Shown in pieces: positions 19,866-30,419 of a stretch of 64,000 nt of DNA. Position numbers and translations under genes: made by a program. The stretch's first letter is position 1. Each line of letters begins with the position of its first letter. Source of the DNA: Marinomonas colpomeniae (GTDB lineage Bacteria; Pseudomonadota; Gammaproteobacteria; Pseudomonadales; Marinomonadaceae); NCBI RefSeq assembly GCF_014803385.1, contig NZ_JACYFC010000001.1:1-64000 (forward strand), written 5' to 3'. The notes under the pieces were generated by a model. It did no database searches. It was not told where the DNA came from and saw nothing but the letters and a program-made list of their open reading frames with translations.

Positions 19866-20217
19866 GTGATTCTCTATCGCGTATCGTTTCCATCAGTTCT
19901 TGTCCGTGCGTCCTGTCTAACGCTTTCGTGCGGTAGTGCAGAGCTGTTTTAGCTATCATGTTTGCAGCAACAGGAGCTGTAATTAATAGGAAGAGCGTGA
20001 TCAATAACTCCTGAACAGAAAATGCGCCTTTTAAATGGCTTTGATAAACCATCGAGGCTACTAAAACTCCAGTAATACCAAGAGTTGATGCCTTTGTTGG
20101 AGCGTGTAAACGCATATAAATATCAGGTAGGCGAGCTAGACCATAAGAACCTATTAGCAAAAAAATACCGCCAATAAGTAAACAAATACAAATAATAATT
20201 TCGAGATAAAATGGCAT
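19843..20217 (-). CDS. mrpG: Mrp Na+/H+ antiporter subunit G
   Basis: MrpG is a small subunit of the multi-gene cation/proton antiporter. The 124-residue protein has three hydrophobic segments (about 5-25, 40-58, 65-90), and the family stretch LPDIYMRLHAPTKASTLG lies at about 30-47. The charged C-terminal tail reads into the end of the convergent Amt-fusion gene, a 23-base overlap with no terminator visible. It is the last gene of the mrp operon. Confidence 0.9.
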   Translation of the reverse strand: MPFYLEIIICICLLIGGIFLLIGSYGLARLPDIYMRLHAPTKASTLGITGVLVASMVYQSHLKGAFSVQELLITLFLLITAPVAANMIAKTALHYRTKALDRTHGQELMETIRDRESPKPPSES

Positions 20218-20225
20218 AACTTATC

Positions 20226-20495
20226 CTATTCTATGATGTCGCCACGTAGTAAGTACTTACAAAGTGCTGCAGTGCTCACAAACCCTAACATGGCTATTAA
20301 TAGTGCTGCTTCAAAATATAAAACGCTTTCCGCATATATTCCGTAAAGTAAAATAAGTGCTATAGCATTAATGTACATAGTGTCCAAAGCAAGAATTCTA
20401 TCTGCGACTGTAGGGCCTATTAGTAGTCGCCATAAATTAAGAATTAAGGCAACACAAAGGCAAGCAGCTACAATGATGATGGTTAAACTTAGCAT
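20226..20495 (-). CDS. mrpF: Mrp Na+/H+ antiporter subunit F
   Basis: An 89-residue protein with three membrane helices. The family core GPTVADRILALDTMYINA (about 28-45) includes the conserved aspartate pair region. It overlaps the end of mrpE by seven bases, showing translational coupling. Confidence 0.92.
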   Translation of the reverse strand: MLSLTIIIVAACLCVALILNLWRLLIGPTVADRILALDTMYINAIALILLYGIYAESVLYFEAALLIAMLGFVSTAALCKYLLRGDIIE

Positions 20496-20971
20496 CCAAA
20501 AATCTCCTTAATCGGCTTTTCGTAGCGTTGTTTAATAGAGTCGATAAGCTCAGCTTCGTTTGTTAAATGTAAGGCATGTATATAAAGCCAAGCTTTGTCT
20601 TTTGAGACCTCTGTACTTACTGTGCCAGGAGTTAGTGAGACTGTACTAGCTAAAATAGTAATGCCTAAATCAGTGCTTAAATGAATTGGTACAGCGACAA
20701 ACGCAGGGTTCAATTTTCTAGTAGGTCCAATTATCAATAAAGCTACTTCAACATTAGCGACTAAAATATCTTTCAGTACCATGCATATATAGCGAATAGC
20801 GAGCCAAGGTTTGCGTATTTTTGGATGCTCGTCGCGCATTCCTGTAACTAACCAAGGAATGGTAATTGCAAAAAAAACAGCCAATACAATGTGACCGGCA
20901 CTAATGGAGTTATTTAACAGTAGCCAAACTACAAAAAGCAGAAAGCTATGAAAAGGCATAGGGAATAACAT
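20489..20971 (-). CDS. mrpE: Mrp Na+/H+ antiporter subunit E
   Basis: A 160-residue membrane protein with N-terminal helices and a cytoplasmic C-terminal part. The family stretch ASTVSLTPGTVSTEVSKD (about 108-125) is clear. Start and stop codons overlap with mrpD by one base and with mrpF by seven. MrpE is required for full activity of the complex, as known from the family. Confidence 0.92.
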   Translation of the reverse strand: MLFPMPFHSFLLFVVWLLLNNSISAGHIVLAVFFAITIPWLVTGMRDEHPKIRKPWLAIRYICMVLKDILVANVEVALLIIGPTRKLNPAFVAVPIHLSTDLGITILASTVSLTPGTVSTEVSKDKAWLYIHALHLTNEAELIDSIKQRYEKPIKEIFGC

Positions 20972-22482
20972 TATTGGGTTACTCCTGGTAATAAATCATA
21001 CGCGGAAGATTGAATGTCATGCAGATAATAGGCTGCTTGTTGAGTGAATTCACTAACATCGCTACCAAATAATACCAATAAAGGAGACGCGGATAAAAGC
21101 AATGCAATACCTGCTATTTCTAGTTTTTTAGCAGGCTCAGCCTCGGCTGCTACAGAGCCATTGTGGCGCCAAAATAAAGTAGTACCTGCTCTGGATAGTG
21201 CAATTAATGCCGCAAGGCTCCCAATAAGAATTAATGGCCAAATCCATATGGTTTGAGCTGTAGATTGTGTGGCTTGTAGAATCATTACTTTTCCTACAAA
21301 ACCAGAGAATGGCGGCATACCAATTAATGACATTGCTGAAATCGCAAAGGCAAAACCAAGTAATCTTGGCTGTACAAAAGGTCGTGAGTGTACAAAGCGG
21401 TCTTCTGCTTTACCTCGCTGACGAGCAATAACATCTGCCAGTAAAAACAATCCAGCTGAAGCTAAGGTGCTGTGAACCATGTAATACAAAGCCGCAGAAG
21501 TTGCTTCTTCAGAATTAATTGCAGCGCATGCTAATAAGCTACCACTAGATACAATCACCAAGTTAGCACTTAGTATTCTTATATTTGGACTAGCGAATAC
21601 GCCAATGCTACCTATTGTGATGGTTAATAGCGCTAGAGGCCATAACCAAGGTGTTGCAATGTTGGCCAATTCTCCTGCATCGTCACCAAAAATCACAGTG
21701 TAAACACGGAAAATGCTATAAATTCCTACCTTGGTCATAATGGCAAACATAGCTGCTACAGGTGCACTGGCGCTAGCGTAGGTTTTAGGTAGCCAGAAAT
21801 GCATTGGAAGCATGGCGGCTTTTAAACCAAAGACGACCAACAATAAAAGTGCGCCAGTTTTTGCTAGCGTTGCTGTTTCTCCTTCAAGTTGGGCGACTTT
21901 AATCGCCATATCAGCCATATTCAACGTACCAAGTGTGCCGTATAAAATCCCAAGACCAAATAAGAATAAACTAGAGCCAACAAGATTTAGAATGACATAG
22001 TGCATGGCAGCTTGGGTTTTCTGTTTACCACCTGCATGCAGTAATAAAGCGTAAGAAGCGATTAATAAGACTTCAAAGAAGACGAATAAGTTAAATATGT
22101 CGCCTGTTAAAAAAGCACCATTAATCCCCATAACCTGAAACATGAATAAGGGGTGGAAATGAGCGCCACCTTTGTCTCTGCCTGCTACGGCATAAAGCAT
22201 AATAGAGAAAGCTAAAAATGAGGTTAGTAATACCAATAAACTGGAGACTTTATCTGCAATCAAAGCAATACCGAATGGTGCTTGCCAGCCGCCTAATGCA
22301 TATATTTGAAGGCCATCACTTTCTACTTGAAACAATAAAGTGGCAGATGAAATAAGTAAGAAGAACATACCAATGATTGAACTAATTCGCTGTGAATTTA
22401 AATCACGGGAAATAGGCGGCAGCAACATAATTGCGCCAAATAACAAAGGGATCAGGATTGGGAAAATGCTCAAGTGCTGCAT
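20971..22482 (-). CDS. mrpD: Mrp Na+/H+ antiporter subunit D
   Basis: A 503-residue member of the antiporter-like family shared with NuoL/M/N of complex I, with about 14 helices. The proton-channel motif GLKAAMLPMHFWLPKTYASASAP holds the key lysine and is followed by AAMFAIMTKVGIYSIFR. With MrpA it forms the ion-moving core. It starts directly after mrpC. Confidence 0.95.
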   Translation of the reverse strand: MQHLSIFPILIPLLFGAIMLLPPISRDLNSQRISSIIGMFFLLISSATLLFQVESDGLQIYALGGWQAPFGIALIADKVSSLLVLLTSFLAFSIMLYAVAGRDKGGAHFHPLFMFQVMGINGAFLTGDIFNLFVFFEVLLIASYALLLHAGGKQKTQAAMHYVILNLVGSSLFLFGLGILYGTLGTLNMADMAIKVAQLEGETATLAKTGALLLLVVFGLKAAMLPMHFWLPKTYASASAPVAAMFAIMTKVGIYSIFRVYTVIFGDDAGELANIATPWLWPLALLTITIGSIGVFASPNIRILSANLVIVSSGSLLACAAINSEEATSAALYYMVHSTLASAGLFLLADVIARQRGKAEDRFVHSRPFVQPRLLGFAFAISAMSLIGMPPFSGFVGKVMILQATQSTAQTIWIWPLILIGSLAALIALSRAGTTLFWRHNGSVAAEAEPAKKLEIAGIALLLSASPLLVLFGSDVSEFTQQAAYYLHDIQSSAYDLLPGVTQ

Positions 22483-22848
22483 TTAGTTATTTCCTCCTGA
22501 TTTGTGTGACGATTCGCCTTCTTGGTCTGGTAAAACCCCATCAACATGATCATTACCTAAGTCTGCTCGTGCACGCATTGCAAGAATGACGACAAAAGCG
22601 GTCATCGCAAAGCCAATCACAATAGCTGTTAATACCAAAGCTTGAGGGAGCGGGTCACTATACTGTTCTGATTGGCCCAGTACAGCGGCTGCATTTAATT
22701 TAAGTCGACCGCTGGCAAACAAGAATAAATTCACCGCGTAAGACAATAATGTAAGCCCAATAACAACCGAAAAACTGCGGCCTCTTAATGTCAAAAAAAT
22801 ACCACAGGCGGTTAATAAACCGACGCAAAATGCGTACATACCTTCCAT
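22483..22848 (-). CDS. mrpC: Mrp Na+/H+ antiporter subunit C
   Basis: A 121-residue NuoK-like protein with three helices. It carries GLTLLSYAVNLFLF and the conserved PLPQALVLTAIVIGFAMTA stretch that is typical of MrpC. Its start overlaps the stop of the fused mrpAB gene by one base. Confidence 0.94.
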   Translation of the reverse strand: MEGMYAFCVGLLTACGIFLTLRGRSFSVVIGLTLLSYAVNLFLFASGRLKLNAAAVLGQSEQYSDPLPQALVLTAIVIGFAMTAFVVILAMRARADLGNDHVDGVLPDQEGESSHKSGGNN

Positions 22849-25646
22849 TAATCATGCTCCTTTTGTACAGGGCGCTCACTGGTTGTTAGCTGACCGAGAT
22901 TGGCGAGAATTAACATGGTTGCGCCAACAACCGTAAGGAAAACACCAAGGTCAAACATCATCGCGCTAGCAAGCTCAAATTTCCCTATGACAGGCAAGTA
23001 AAAATAATCGAACCAAGATGACAAAAAGGTGTAACCAAATGCCCAGCTACCTAAACCACTGAGTGTCGCAATACCAATACCAGAACCTATCATAATCTGA
23101 TAATCCAGCTTGACGCGTGTCTTAATCCACTGAACACCGTGAGCTACATATTGTTGAATGATAGCAACAGAGGTGATCAAGCCAGCGATAAAACCACCAC
23201 CAGGCATATTGTGCCCGCGTAAGAAAATATAGGCAGAGACAAGTAAGGCCAGAGGCAACAAACTTTGAGAAATAACCGATAGCATAATAGGGTATCTATC
23301 TTCCGACCAAGGTCTACCGTCACCGTCACTAGATGGCATATACAATCGCATTCTCGAGATGAGTTTATAAATACCCAGCGCGGCTATACCTAGCACCGTA
23401 ATTTCACCCAAAGTATCGAAACCACGAAAATCCACCAAGATGACATTAACAATATTGGTACCACCGCCGCCCGTTTTGCTGTTCTCTGTAAAAAATGTCG
23501 AGATAGTATCGAGAGGGCGAGTCATCAAGGCATAACAGATAGTGCCAATAACGCCACCAATAAAGGCCGCCAAACTCAAGTCACGAACAACGCGACGAGG
23601 AGATGATTCTTTTGGTGTCTTCTGAGGTAAGAAGAACAATGCCAAAATTAATAATATAACAGTGACAACTTCGACAGATAATTGTGTAAGTGCCAAATCA
23701 GGAGCTGAGAACTTAGCGAAAGCCAAAGACACAATTAGGCCCACAACAGACAAGGTTATTAGTGCGATAATACGTCGTCTGTGCCACAAAACAGTAGCAA
23801 GAGCAGAGATACACAACAAAACGGCTGCTGTAATAGACATTGCATCCACTGGGATTTCAGGACGTTGTCCCGCAGTGGCGTTTAACTTCATTAGAGACGA
23901 TGCTGTCATAACGACCGCTAAGCCTAAAGCAAAGAAAATGTAGCGTTGTAAAGAGCCGTTTTCAGTAATGCTAATGAAGCGTTGAGCTTTAACGGTTAGA
24001 GACTGTATAACACCTTCAAATGCTAACTTAGGGTCATTTTTTGGAAACTGAGCCTGAAATTTAAATAAATGTGAGCGGTTGTGATACATAAGCAAGCCGC
24101 CAATCAAAGCAATGACACTCATTAACAAAGGGAAGTTAAATCCATGCCATATTGCCAAACTGTAACTGGGTGCTTGAGCATTTAATGTAGCACTCGCTGC
24201 AGCGAACAGTAGGTCGCCAACCATGAAGCCAGGAAAGATACCAACAAGTAAGCAGAGTGCGACTAATATTTCTACAGGAACACGCATGTAGCGAGGTGGC
24301 TCATGAGGTGTTTTAGGTAGATTAATCGGTTCACCGTTGAAAAAGACATCGTGTATAAAACGCATAGAATAAGCGACAGCGAAGACGCCGCCTAAAGTAG
24401 CTAGCACTGGAATAAACCAAGACAGTGAACCAAGAGAAGCCTGATGTAGTGTTTCTGTAAAAAACATCTCTTTTGATAAAAATCCGTTCATCAATGGCAC
24501 ACCCGCCATAGAAGCTGAAGCCACCATAGCGAGAGTGGCTGTATAAGGCATGTACTTCCACAATCCATTCAACTGACGCATATCACGCGAACCAGATTCA
24601 TGATCTATAATACCCGCCGCCATAAATAAAGAGGCTTTGAAAATTGCGTGGTTAATAATATGAAAAATTGCTGCAACCGCAGCTAAGTCTGTTCCCATAC
24701 CTAATAATAAAGTAATAAGACCCAGATGACTGATTGTAGAGTTTGCTAAAAGCCCTTTTAAGTCATGTTGGAATAACGCGATATAGGCGCCCATTAAGAA
24801 GGTTGCAAGGCCAGTCAAACTGACAATTAAAAACCATAAATCCGTATCTGCTAACGCAGGATAAAAACGCGCCATTAAGAAAATACCAGCTTTTACCATA
24901 GTCGCAGAATGTAAATAGGCACTAACTGGCGTTGGGGCTGCCATGGCATTTGGTAGCCAAAAATGAAAAGGAAATTGAGCAGATTTGGTAAAAGCACCAA
25001 GTAGAATTAACACGACAATAACAGGGTAGTTTGAACTGGCTTTTATGAAGGCACCACTGTCTAAAATATCTTGAAGACTAAAACTACCAACAGTATTCCC
25101 TAAGATTAGTAAGCCTGCTAATAAGGCTAAACCGCCAGCACCAGTGACTGTTAGCGCCATACGTGCGCCTTTTCTTGCTTCGGTTTTATGCCCCCAAAAA
25201 CTGATGAGTAAAAAAGAGCTAATGCTCGTAAGTTCCCAGAAAAACCAAAGTTGGATCAAGTTATCAGATAGCACAACGCCCAACATGGCAAACATAAACA
25301 ATATTAGGTATGCGTAAAATTTTCCGATCGAGTCTTTAGCTGACAAGTAATAGCGGGCATATAAAATAACCAGTAAACCAATGCCTAGAATTAAAATAGA
25401 AAACAACAAGGCTAAGCCGTCTAGACGGAAAGCAAGTTCTAGCCCAATCGCAGGAATCCATGGAATTGCCGATTGAAAAAGTTCTCCTTGGAAAATATCT
25501 CCAGCGTGGGAAAGTATCAAAAACAAGGTTAAAGCGGGTAATGCAGCGGTTAAAAAGGCACAAGCAGTACGGCTATAGCGAGCGGAGATAAGAGGGATTA
25601 ACGTACCTAATAAGGGAAGGAACGGCAGCCAAGTAAGCGAGTTCAA
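22848..25646 (-). CDS. mrpA: Fused Mrp Na+/H+ antiporter subunits A and B
   Basis: A 932-residue protein of the group-2 Mrp form. The NuoL-like MrpA part includes [21 protein letters not shown] with the functional lysine, then [18 protein letters not shown]. From about residue 790 an MrpB domain follows ([31 protein letters not shown]). The complex exchanges Na+ (or K+/Li+) for protons and suits a marine, alkaline habitat. The start is a TTG with AAAGGAG upstream. It is first in a six-gene operon whose neighbours touch or overlap. Confidence 0.95.
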   Translation of the reverse strand: MNSLTWLPFLPLLGTLIPLISARYSRTACAFLTAALPALTLFLILSHAGDIFQGELFQSAIPWIPAIGLELAFRLDGLALLFSILILGIGLLVILYARYYLSAKDSIGKFYAYLILFMFAMLGVVLSDNLIQLWFFWELTSISSFLLISFWGHKTEARKGARMALTVTGAGGLALLAGLLILGNTVGSFSLQDILDSGAFIKASSNYPVIVVLILLGAFTKSAQFPFHFWLPNAMAAPTPVSAYLHSATMVKAGIFLMARFYPALADTDLWFLIVSLTGLATFLMGAYIALFQHDLKGLLANSTISHLGLITLLLGMGTDLAAVAAIFHIINHAIFKASLFMAAGIIDHESGSRDMRQLNGLWKYMPYTATLAMVASASMAGVPLMNGFLSKEMFFTETLHQASLGSLSWFIPVLATLGGVFAVAYSMRFIHDVFFNGEPINLPKTPHEPPRYMRVPVEILVALCLLVGIFPGFMVGDLLFAAASATLNAQAPSYSLAIWHGFNFPLLMSVIALIGGLLMYHNRSHLFKFQAQFPKNDPKLAFEGVIQSLTVKAQRFISITENGSLQRYIFFALGLAVVMTASSLMKLNATAGQRPEIPVDAMSITAAVLLCISALATVLWHRRRIIALITLSVVGLIVSLAFAKFSAPDLALTQLSVEVVTVILLILALFFLPQKTPKESSPRRVVRDLSLAAFIGGVIGTICYALMTRPLDTISTFFTENSKTGGGGTNIVNVILVDFRGFDTLGEITVLGIAALGIYKLISRMRLYMPSSDGDGRPWSEDRYPIMLSVISQSLLPLALLVSAYIFLRGHNMPGGGFIAGLITSVAIIQQYVAHGVQWIKTRVKLDYQIMIGSGIGIATLSGLGSWAFGYTFLSSWFDYFYLPVIGKFELASAMMFDLGVFLTVVGATMLILANLGQLTTSERPVQKEHD

Positions 25647-26298
25647 AAAGTCGGCTCCTTTACGATTGATGAAAGTACATCATGAACAGTATGTACGCTC
25701 ATGATCATTGTGCTAACAAGCGATATCATATGTGCTTCTTTCTATATAGTTAAGTTGAAATACGTGTCGAATTAGATGTTACCAAGCATAGCCTTTTAGT
25801 AATCGAATCAATAGTCTAAAACCAAAGACAGAGAAAAAATATTATAAATAGTTTGAAAAATATTACTCCTAAGAATGAAAATAACCCAAAAAGTTCCTCT
25901 TCATAGTACAGAGTGCGAATTTGTTTGTTTTTTTTGCTTCATGAGGGCGTTATCGAATCAGGCTTCAAGTCTATTTGCTCCGTTAATAGGCAATGTAGGA
26001 ACTATTTCGATAATTACTGTCTGAGCTATTAACTCAAGTCATTGCCTTGATCTTGTTATGAGTCGTTTACATTTTTATACGGTTAGCCTATCTGTCATAC
26101 GCTATTATTTGCCAGATAATCAATCTACTTACAATGGATGTTTAAAGCTTACCATTTTAGAAAACCGTGTGCTTGTTTCTAAAATATTTTGGTTTAATTG
26201 TAATATTTCTGTTCTTTGTTACGACTAATGTTTTAGAACTCAATGACAGAAGTATAAGACAATAAACGATAAACACTGCTTTATTAAAGGAATTCAAC
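25647..26298. other. 650-base divergent intergenic region
   Basis: Very AT-rich gap between the mrp operon and the DedA gene. It must carry the mrp promoter. AAAGGAG just before mrpA and AAAGGA just before dedA are ribosome sites. I see no conserved coding frame: open frames here lack ribosome sites and plausible composition. No tRNA or repeat was found. Confidence 0.4.
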
Positions 26299-26880
26299 TT
26301 GATTGCTGAGCTACAAGCCTTTCTCGCTAACGGAGAATCGTCAATACTATTATTGTCTTTGGGTATCATCTTCCTGTCTTATTTACTGGAAGATTTAGCA
26401 ATAGTAACCGCTGCTACTTTGGCTACTCAAGGTGTTCTCTCTCCTACTGTGGGGCTGATTGCTATTTTTATAGGTATTGCGACTGGAGATCTTGGGCTGT
26501 ATGCCTTAGGTCGATATGGGCGAAAGGTACGTTTTTTACGCTATAAAGCATTAACCAATAAACACTTTAAAGCAGTACGTGATCGTCTTCATCAAGGGGC
26601 ATTTCTAAACCTTTTCATTATTCGCTTTGTACCAGGATTAAGGAGTGTTGGGTTCACCATGAGTGGCTTCTTTTCGATTCCATTGCCTTTGTTTCTCTGT
26701 GCAGTGCTATCTGCAACGGCATTATGGACTGCATTAATCTTTTTGGTTATCTACTACTTAGGCAGTCAAGTATGGCTGCAAGCCGCTCAATATCAATGGC
26801 TTATTATTCCTATCGCAATTGGCGTACTTTTTATTATTAATCGTGTACTTAACAAATCATTATCCAAAGGTCTCTCATGA
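26299..26880 (+). CDS. DedA family membrane protein
   Basis: A 193-residue DedA/SNARE-associated protein with about five membrane segments. Family landmarks are LLEDLAIVTAATLATQG (about 30-47), the glycine-rich GIATGDLGLYALGRYGRK, and FIIRFVPGLRSVGFTMSGFF (about 110-129) with the conserved arginines. DedA proteins help keep membrane potential and recycle lipid carriers. It starts at TTG with AAAGGA seven bases upstream. Its stop overlaps the next start (ATGA), so the two are translationally coupled. Confidence 0.85.
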   Translation: MIAELQAFLANGESSILLLSLGIIFLSYLLEDLAIVTAATLATQGVLSPTVGLIAIFIGIATGDLGLYALGRYGRKVRFLRYKALTNKHFKAVRDRLHQGAFLNLFIIRFVPGLRSVGFTMSGFFSIPLPLFLCAVLSATALWTALIFLVIYYLGSQVWLQAAQYQWLIIPIAIGVLFIINRVLNKSLSKGLS

Positions 26881-28010
26881 GTTTGATGTCAGGCGTTCAA
26901 TTAATACCTCCTCATAAAATAAATGCTGGCATGCCAACATTAGAAGTAGACAGTAAACGCAGTATTTCGCGTTATGAATTTTTCCCAGCATGGTTTTTTT
27001 ATACGCCAGTTGTCATACAAAGCTTATGTCAGGGTATGTATTATGGCGATTTCCGTTTACCGCTGGTGGTTAATCCCAGTATCAAACTAAGCGGTATGGT
27101 TGGTGAGTCTAAGCATGAAATTATGAGCTTAGCTGGCGATATTGCAAAGCCTTGGGTTTCGCCTTTTATCACACGCACCAAAAATAATGATTCGGTCGAA
27201 AGCCAAGCCCAAGCAGCGTTGGCGGTAATGAATGAAAATGGTTTGTTTTTTCCTTTAGTTGCTAAGCCTGATCTAGGGTGTCGAGGTGTTGGAGTTAAGT
27301 TGCTGCAAGATGAAGGTCAATTAGAGCAATATATTCGTGATTTTCCTGATGAGGCACGTTTTTTATTACAAGAAAAAGCGCCTTATCAAGCGGAAGCGGG
27401 TGTTTTTTATGTTCGTCAGCCCGGTGAAGCGCAAGGGGAAATTATTTCTATCACCTTAAAATATGCACCGTCTGTACTAGGTGATGGTCTCCATACCCTT
27501 AAGCAACTCATTGAACTTAGTCCACGAGCAGGCCAACTTAGCCACCTTTACCTCCCAAGACATACTGAAAAATTGAACTGGATACCCGAAAAAGACGAAG
27601 AGTTTCAACTTGCCTTTGCGGGCAGCCACAGCCGTGGTTCGATTTTTCGTGATGGTAACCAATACATTACTGCTGAACTGACTAAAAAACTCGATGCCAT
27701 TCTTCATGATGTTGATGGTTATCATTATGGGCGTTTAGACATTAAGTTCGACAATCTAGATGATTTCATGAAAGGTGAAAAATTCACCATTTTAGAACTC
27801 AATGGTGCGAGCAGTGAAGCCGCTCATATTTGGGACAGAAATACACCGCTTAAGGCTATTTTTAGTATGTTGCTCAAGCAATACCGGTTGCTGTACGCAA
27901 TTGGAGCTAAACAAAAAAAGCGAGGCCATAAACCGCCACCTTTAAGCAGTCTGTTAGCTGCTTGGCGTGAAGAGAAAGCTCTAACCGAGCGTTACCCAAG
28001 TACGGATTAG
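26877..28010 (+). CDS. ATP-grasp ligase-like protein
   Basis: A 377-residue soluble protein with an ATP-grasp fold. The nucleotide loop reads VAKPDLGCRGVGVKLL (about 125-140). The metal-binding end is YGRLDIKF (about 285-292) followed by FTILELNGASSEAAHIWD, with the expected aspartate, glutamate and asparagine. It resembles D-alanine-D-alanine ligase and other carboxylate-amine ligases, but the substrate cannot be read from sequence. The N-terminal domain (about 1-100) is not recognised. It is coupled to the upstream DedA gene by a four-base overlap, so its product may act on a membrane or envelope component. Confidence 0.75.
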   Translation: MSLMSGVQLIPPHKINAGMPTLEVDSKRSISRYEFFPAWFFYTPVVIQSLCQGMYYGDFRLPLVVNPSIKLSGMVGESKHEIMSLAGDIAKPWVSPFITRTKNNDSVESQAQAALAVMNENGLFFPLVAKPDLGCRGVGVKLLQDEGQLEQYIRDFPDEARFLLQEKAPYQAEAGVFYVRQPGEAQGEIISITLKYAPSVLGDGLHTLKQLIELSPRAGQLSHLYLPRHTEKLNWIPEKDEEFQLAFAGSHSRGSIFRDGNQYITAELTKKLDAILHDVDGYHYGRLDIKFDNLDDFMKGEKFTILELNGASSEAAHIWDRNTPLKAIFSMLLKQYRLLYAIGAKQKKRGHKPPPLSSLLAAWREEKALTERYPSTD

Positions 28011-28100
28011 TCCTATGTTTTAATTGGTTCATAAATCCAGATCGGCTAAAGCGAATAAAAACGAATCGACATTACCACCGAATAAATCAAAGAGAATTGT

Positions 28101-28664
28101 ATGTTTGCTACATCAAAGAATACAAAAAAGGTGTCACAAGGTCAGGCGCTTGCTGTCATACAAGGTTGTATAGAAGCTTTAGATCAGGGTCGTGAATGTT
28201 TAGACGTTTTAACGGATGAACAATATTTAGAGACGGCAAAACCTCATGTTAACAGTGCAATAGGAGAGCATTTCAGACACCTCCTTGATTTGTTTCATGC
28301 TGTTTATAATGCACATAACCATAATACAAGCAGCGTTATTGATTATAACTTGCGTAGACGTGGCCATGCGGTTGAAACATCTCGACTTCGTGCTATGGAT
28401 GAAATTGCTCACTTTATTCATTGGCTGGAAGGCTTGAATCAAGATGAACTAAAAGCGTCTGTGAGTATTTTAACCGAAGTGTCTTTAACACAAAAAAAAG
28501 CTCAGCTAATGACTTCGACACTAGAGCGAGAATTAACGTTTGTTTCTTTGCATGCGAATCATCATTTTGCCATGGCAAGAGTCACCATTAGCTTATTAAA
28601 TATTCATATTAACGAGACGTTTGGGTTAGCGCCAGCGACGTTGTCCTATTTGAGAGGGCAATAA
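28101..28664 (+). CDS. DinB-like four-helix metalloprotein
   Basis: A 187-residue helical protein with histidine sets in DinB positions: GEHFRHLLDLFHAVY (about 53-67) and LHANHHFAMARV (about 151-162). DinB-superfamily proteins use a metal held by three histidines for thiol-linked transferase or isomerase chemistry, or are uncharacterised stress proteins. The next gene begins two bases after its stop, so they form one unit. Confidence 0.7.
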   Translation: MFATSKNTKKVSQGQALAVIQGCIEALDQGRECLDVLTDEQYLETAKPHVNSAIGEHFRHLLDLFHAVYNAHNHNTSSVIDYNLRRRGHAVETSRLRAMDEIAHFIHWLEGLNQDELKASVSILTEVSLTQKKAQLMTSTLERELTFVSLHANHHFAMARVTISLLNIHINETFGLAPATLSYLRGQ

Positions 28665-28666
28665 AA

Positions 28667-29422
28667 ATGTGCTCAGTTTCCTGGTTAATTGACGACAATC
28701 ACTACCAAATTTTTTTTAATCGCGATGAACAAAAAACAAGAGCTAAAGCCTTACCGCCAAGAGTTCAGCACATGGATGGTATGAAAATTTTAATGCCCAT
28801 TGATCCCGTTGGGCAGGGTAGTTGGATCAGCACTAACGAATTGGGTGTTACTTTGTGCTTATTGAATAACTACCAAGGTAGCATGCCAAGTAATGTCTTA
28901 TTTAGTCGAGGCCTGCTGTTAAAAAGTTTGTCTAAAGAAGAAAGTATAAAAGGGGTTTGTGAGGCGTTTGAAAGACTCACTTTGTCGCAATTTGCACCTT
29001 TTGTATTACTAGCATTCGATTTAAGTGTTTGTCGCAAAGGAGATCCTGTCGTAGCACTTACTTGGGATGGCATTAAATCTTTTATTAAAGCAGCGGAAGC
29101 TCCGTTATTTTCTTCTGGTGTCGATTTACTGCAAGTCTCTGATTACCGAAAAGCAGCATTTGAACAGATCGTCGGTGAAAATCGGACCCCAGATAGTTTG
29201 TTGGCGTTTCACCAACATCACCATCCTACACATCCACATATGTCAGTTTGTATGCATCGTGACGATGCTGAAACGGTTAGCTTTACTCAGGTTATCGTGA
29301 CAGAAGAACAACAAGAAATGCGTTATATCGATGGCTTATCTTGCGTGCAACTCACACAAGATGCGCTACAAAAAAATACTACTTTATTGCCAAGCCGAAG
29401 TGCTTTGGCTCTAAGTGTTTAA
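28667..29422 (+). CDS. NRDE/TANGO2 family protein
   Basis: A 251-residue protein of the NRDE family, called TANGO2 in animals. Cysteine follows the initiator methionine (MCSVSW), a possible N-terminal nucleophile. The motif NRDE is at 18-21, followed by the conserved proline and glycine-tryptophan region (PIDPVGQGSWI, about 45-55). Biochemical function is unsettled; links to heme handling and lipid metabolism have been suggested. It lies directly behind the DinB-like gene. Confidence 0.85.
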   Translation: MCSVSWLIDDNHYQIFFNRDEQKTRAKALPPRVQHMDGMKILMPIDPVGQGSWISTNELGVTLCLLNNYQGSMPSNVLFSRGLLLKSLSKEESIKGVCEAFERLTLSQFAPFVLLAFDLSVCRKGDPVVALTWDGIKSFIKAAEAPLFSSGVDLLQVSDYRKAAFEQIVGENRTPDSLLAFHQHHHPTHPHMSVCMHRDDAETVSFTQVIVTEEQQEMRYIDGLSCVQLTQDALQKNTTLLPSRSALALSV

Positions 29423-29457
29423 TATTCTTATTTAAAACAATTGTTAAGGAAAAGATT

Positions 29458-29898
29458 ATGAAAAAAATAATGGCACTAACATTACTTTTAATGAGTCATT
29501 TAAGTTTTGCAGCTGATGCAGTTTATACAGGATATTTCAGTAACAAAGCCCTAGGCGGATACGATACAGTGTCCTATTTCACGGATAACGAACCTGCTAA
29601 GGGTAGCTCTAAATACACTACTAAATATAAGGGGGCTGATTGGTACTTCGTATCTCAGACGCACCTAGATTTATTTAAAGCGGAACCAGAAAAGTACGCA
29701 CCTCAATACGGTGGATATTGTGCTTGGGCGCTTTCTGCTAACAATAGTTTTGCATCAGGTGATCCAACACAATGGGCTATTGTCGATAATAAACTATACT
29801 TAAATTATGATAAAAGCGTCAAAGCTAAGTGGGATGCAAAACGTGCATTTCATATAGTTCAAGCAGATAAAAACTGGCCAGCTCTTATTGCTGAATAA
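29458..29898 (+). CDS. Exported YHS-domain protein
   Basis: A 146-residue periplasmic protein. A signal peptide is clear (MKKIMALTLLLMSHLSFAADA, cut near 19). The YHS domain follows: KALGGYDTVSYF, TTKYKGADWYFVSQTHLDLF and KYAPQYGGYCAWAL with a single cysteine near residue 88. YHS domains are usually thought to bind metal. AAGGA lies eight bases before the ATG. It is followed by a DoxX-like gene. Confidence 0.85.
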   Translation: MKKIMALTLLLMSHLSFAADAVYTGYFSNKALGGYDTVSYFTDNEPAKGSSKYTTKYKGADWYFVSQTHLDLFKAEPEKYAPQYGGYCAWALSANNSFASGDPTQWAIVDNKLYLNYDKSVKAKWDAKRAFHIVQADKNWPALIAE

Positions 29899-29948
29899 TC
29901 TATTAATTAGATTCTATTAATTGAATAAAAGAACTAGAGGTTCACCGT

Positions 29949-30419
29949 ATGAAATTTCAACCACTTAAGCACTTACCTTCTATCTTTATCGGATTTGTGT
30001 TTGTTCAATCTTTGTTTTTTAAGTTTAGCGGATCTTATGAAACAGATTATATTTTCAGCACATTAGGTGATTGGTCAGGCCTAGCTTGGTTTGGCACATA
30101 CGGTGCTTATATGGTGGGTACAGGCGAATTAATTGCAACGATACTGTTGTTTTCTCGTTGGCATGGTCTTGGTGCGTTGTTCAGTGTTGGCGTGATGTCA
30201 GGCGCAATTGTTTTTCATCTATTCACTCCGTTAGGCATCATTATGCCTGAATTTAATGCAGCTGGTGAAATCGTTGCTTATGATGGTGGCTTGTTGTTCG
30301 GTATGGCATGTTTAGTTTGGTTATCTGCTGCCTTCCTTACGATTCGTGATTTAAAAAGTGAAACAGGCGTTTTGAATAAATTGTTTAATGCCGTATTTAA
30401 TAAAGGCAACGCACTATGA
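29949..30419 (+). CDS. DoxX-like membrane protein
   Basis: A 156-residue integral membrane protein with four hydrophobic segments. Landmarks are FVFVQSLFFKFSG (about 17-29), the glycine-rich VGTGELIATILLF, and AIVFHLFTPLGI, which together fit the DoxX/DoxD-like superfamily. Its specific partner is unknown. The stop overlaps the start of the acyltransferase gene (ATGA). Confidence 0.75.
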   Translation: MKFQPLKHLPSIFIGFVFVQSLFFKFSGSYETDYIFSTLGDWSGLAWFGTYGAYMVGTGELIATILLFSRWHGLGALFSVGVMSGAIVFHLFTPLGIIMPEFNAAGEIVAYDGGLLFGMACLVWLSAAFLTIRDLKSETGVLNKLFNAVFNKGNAL

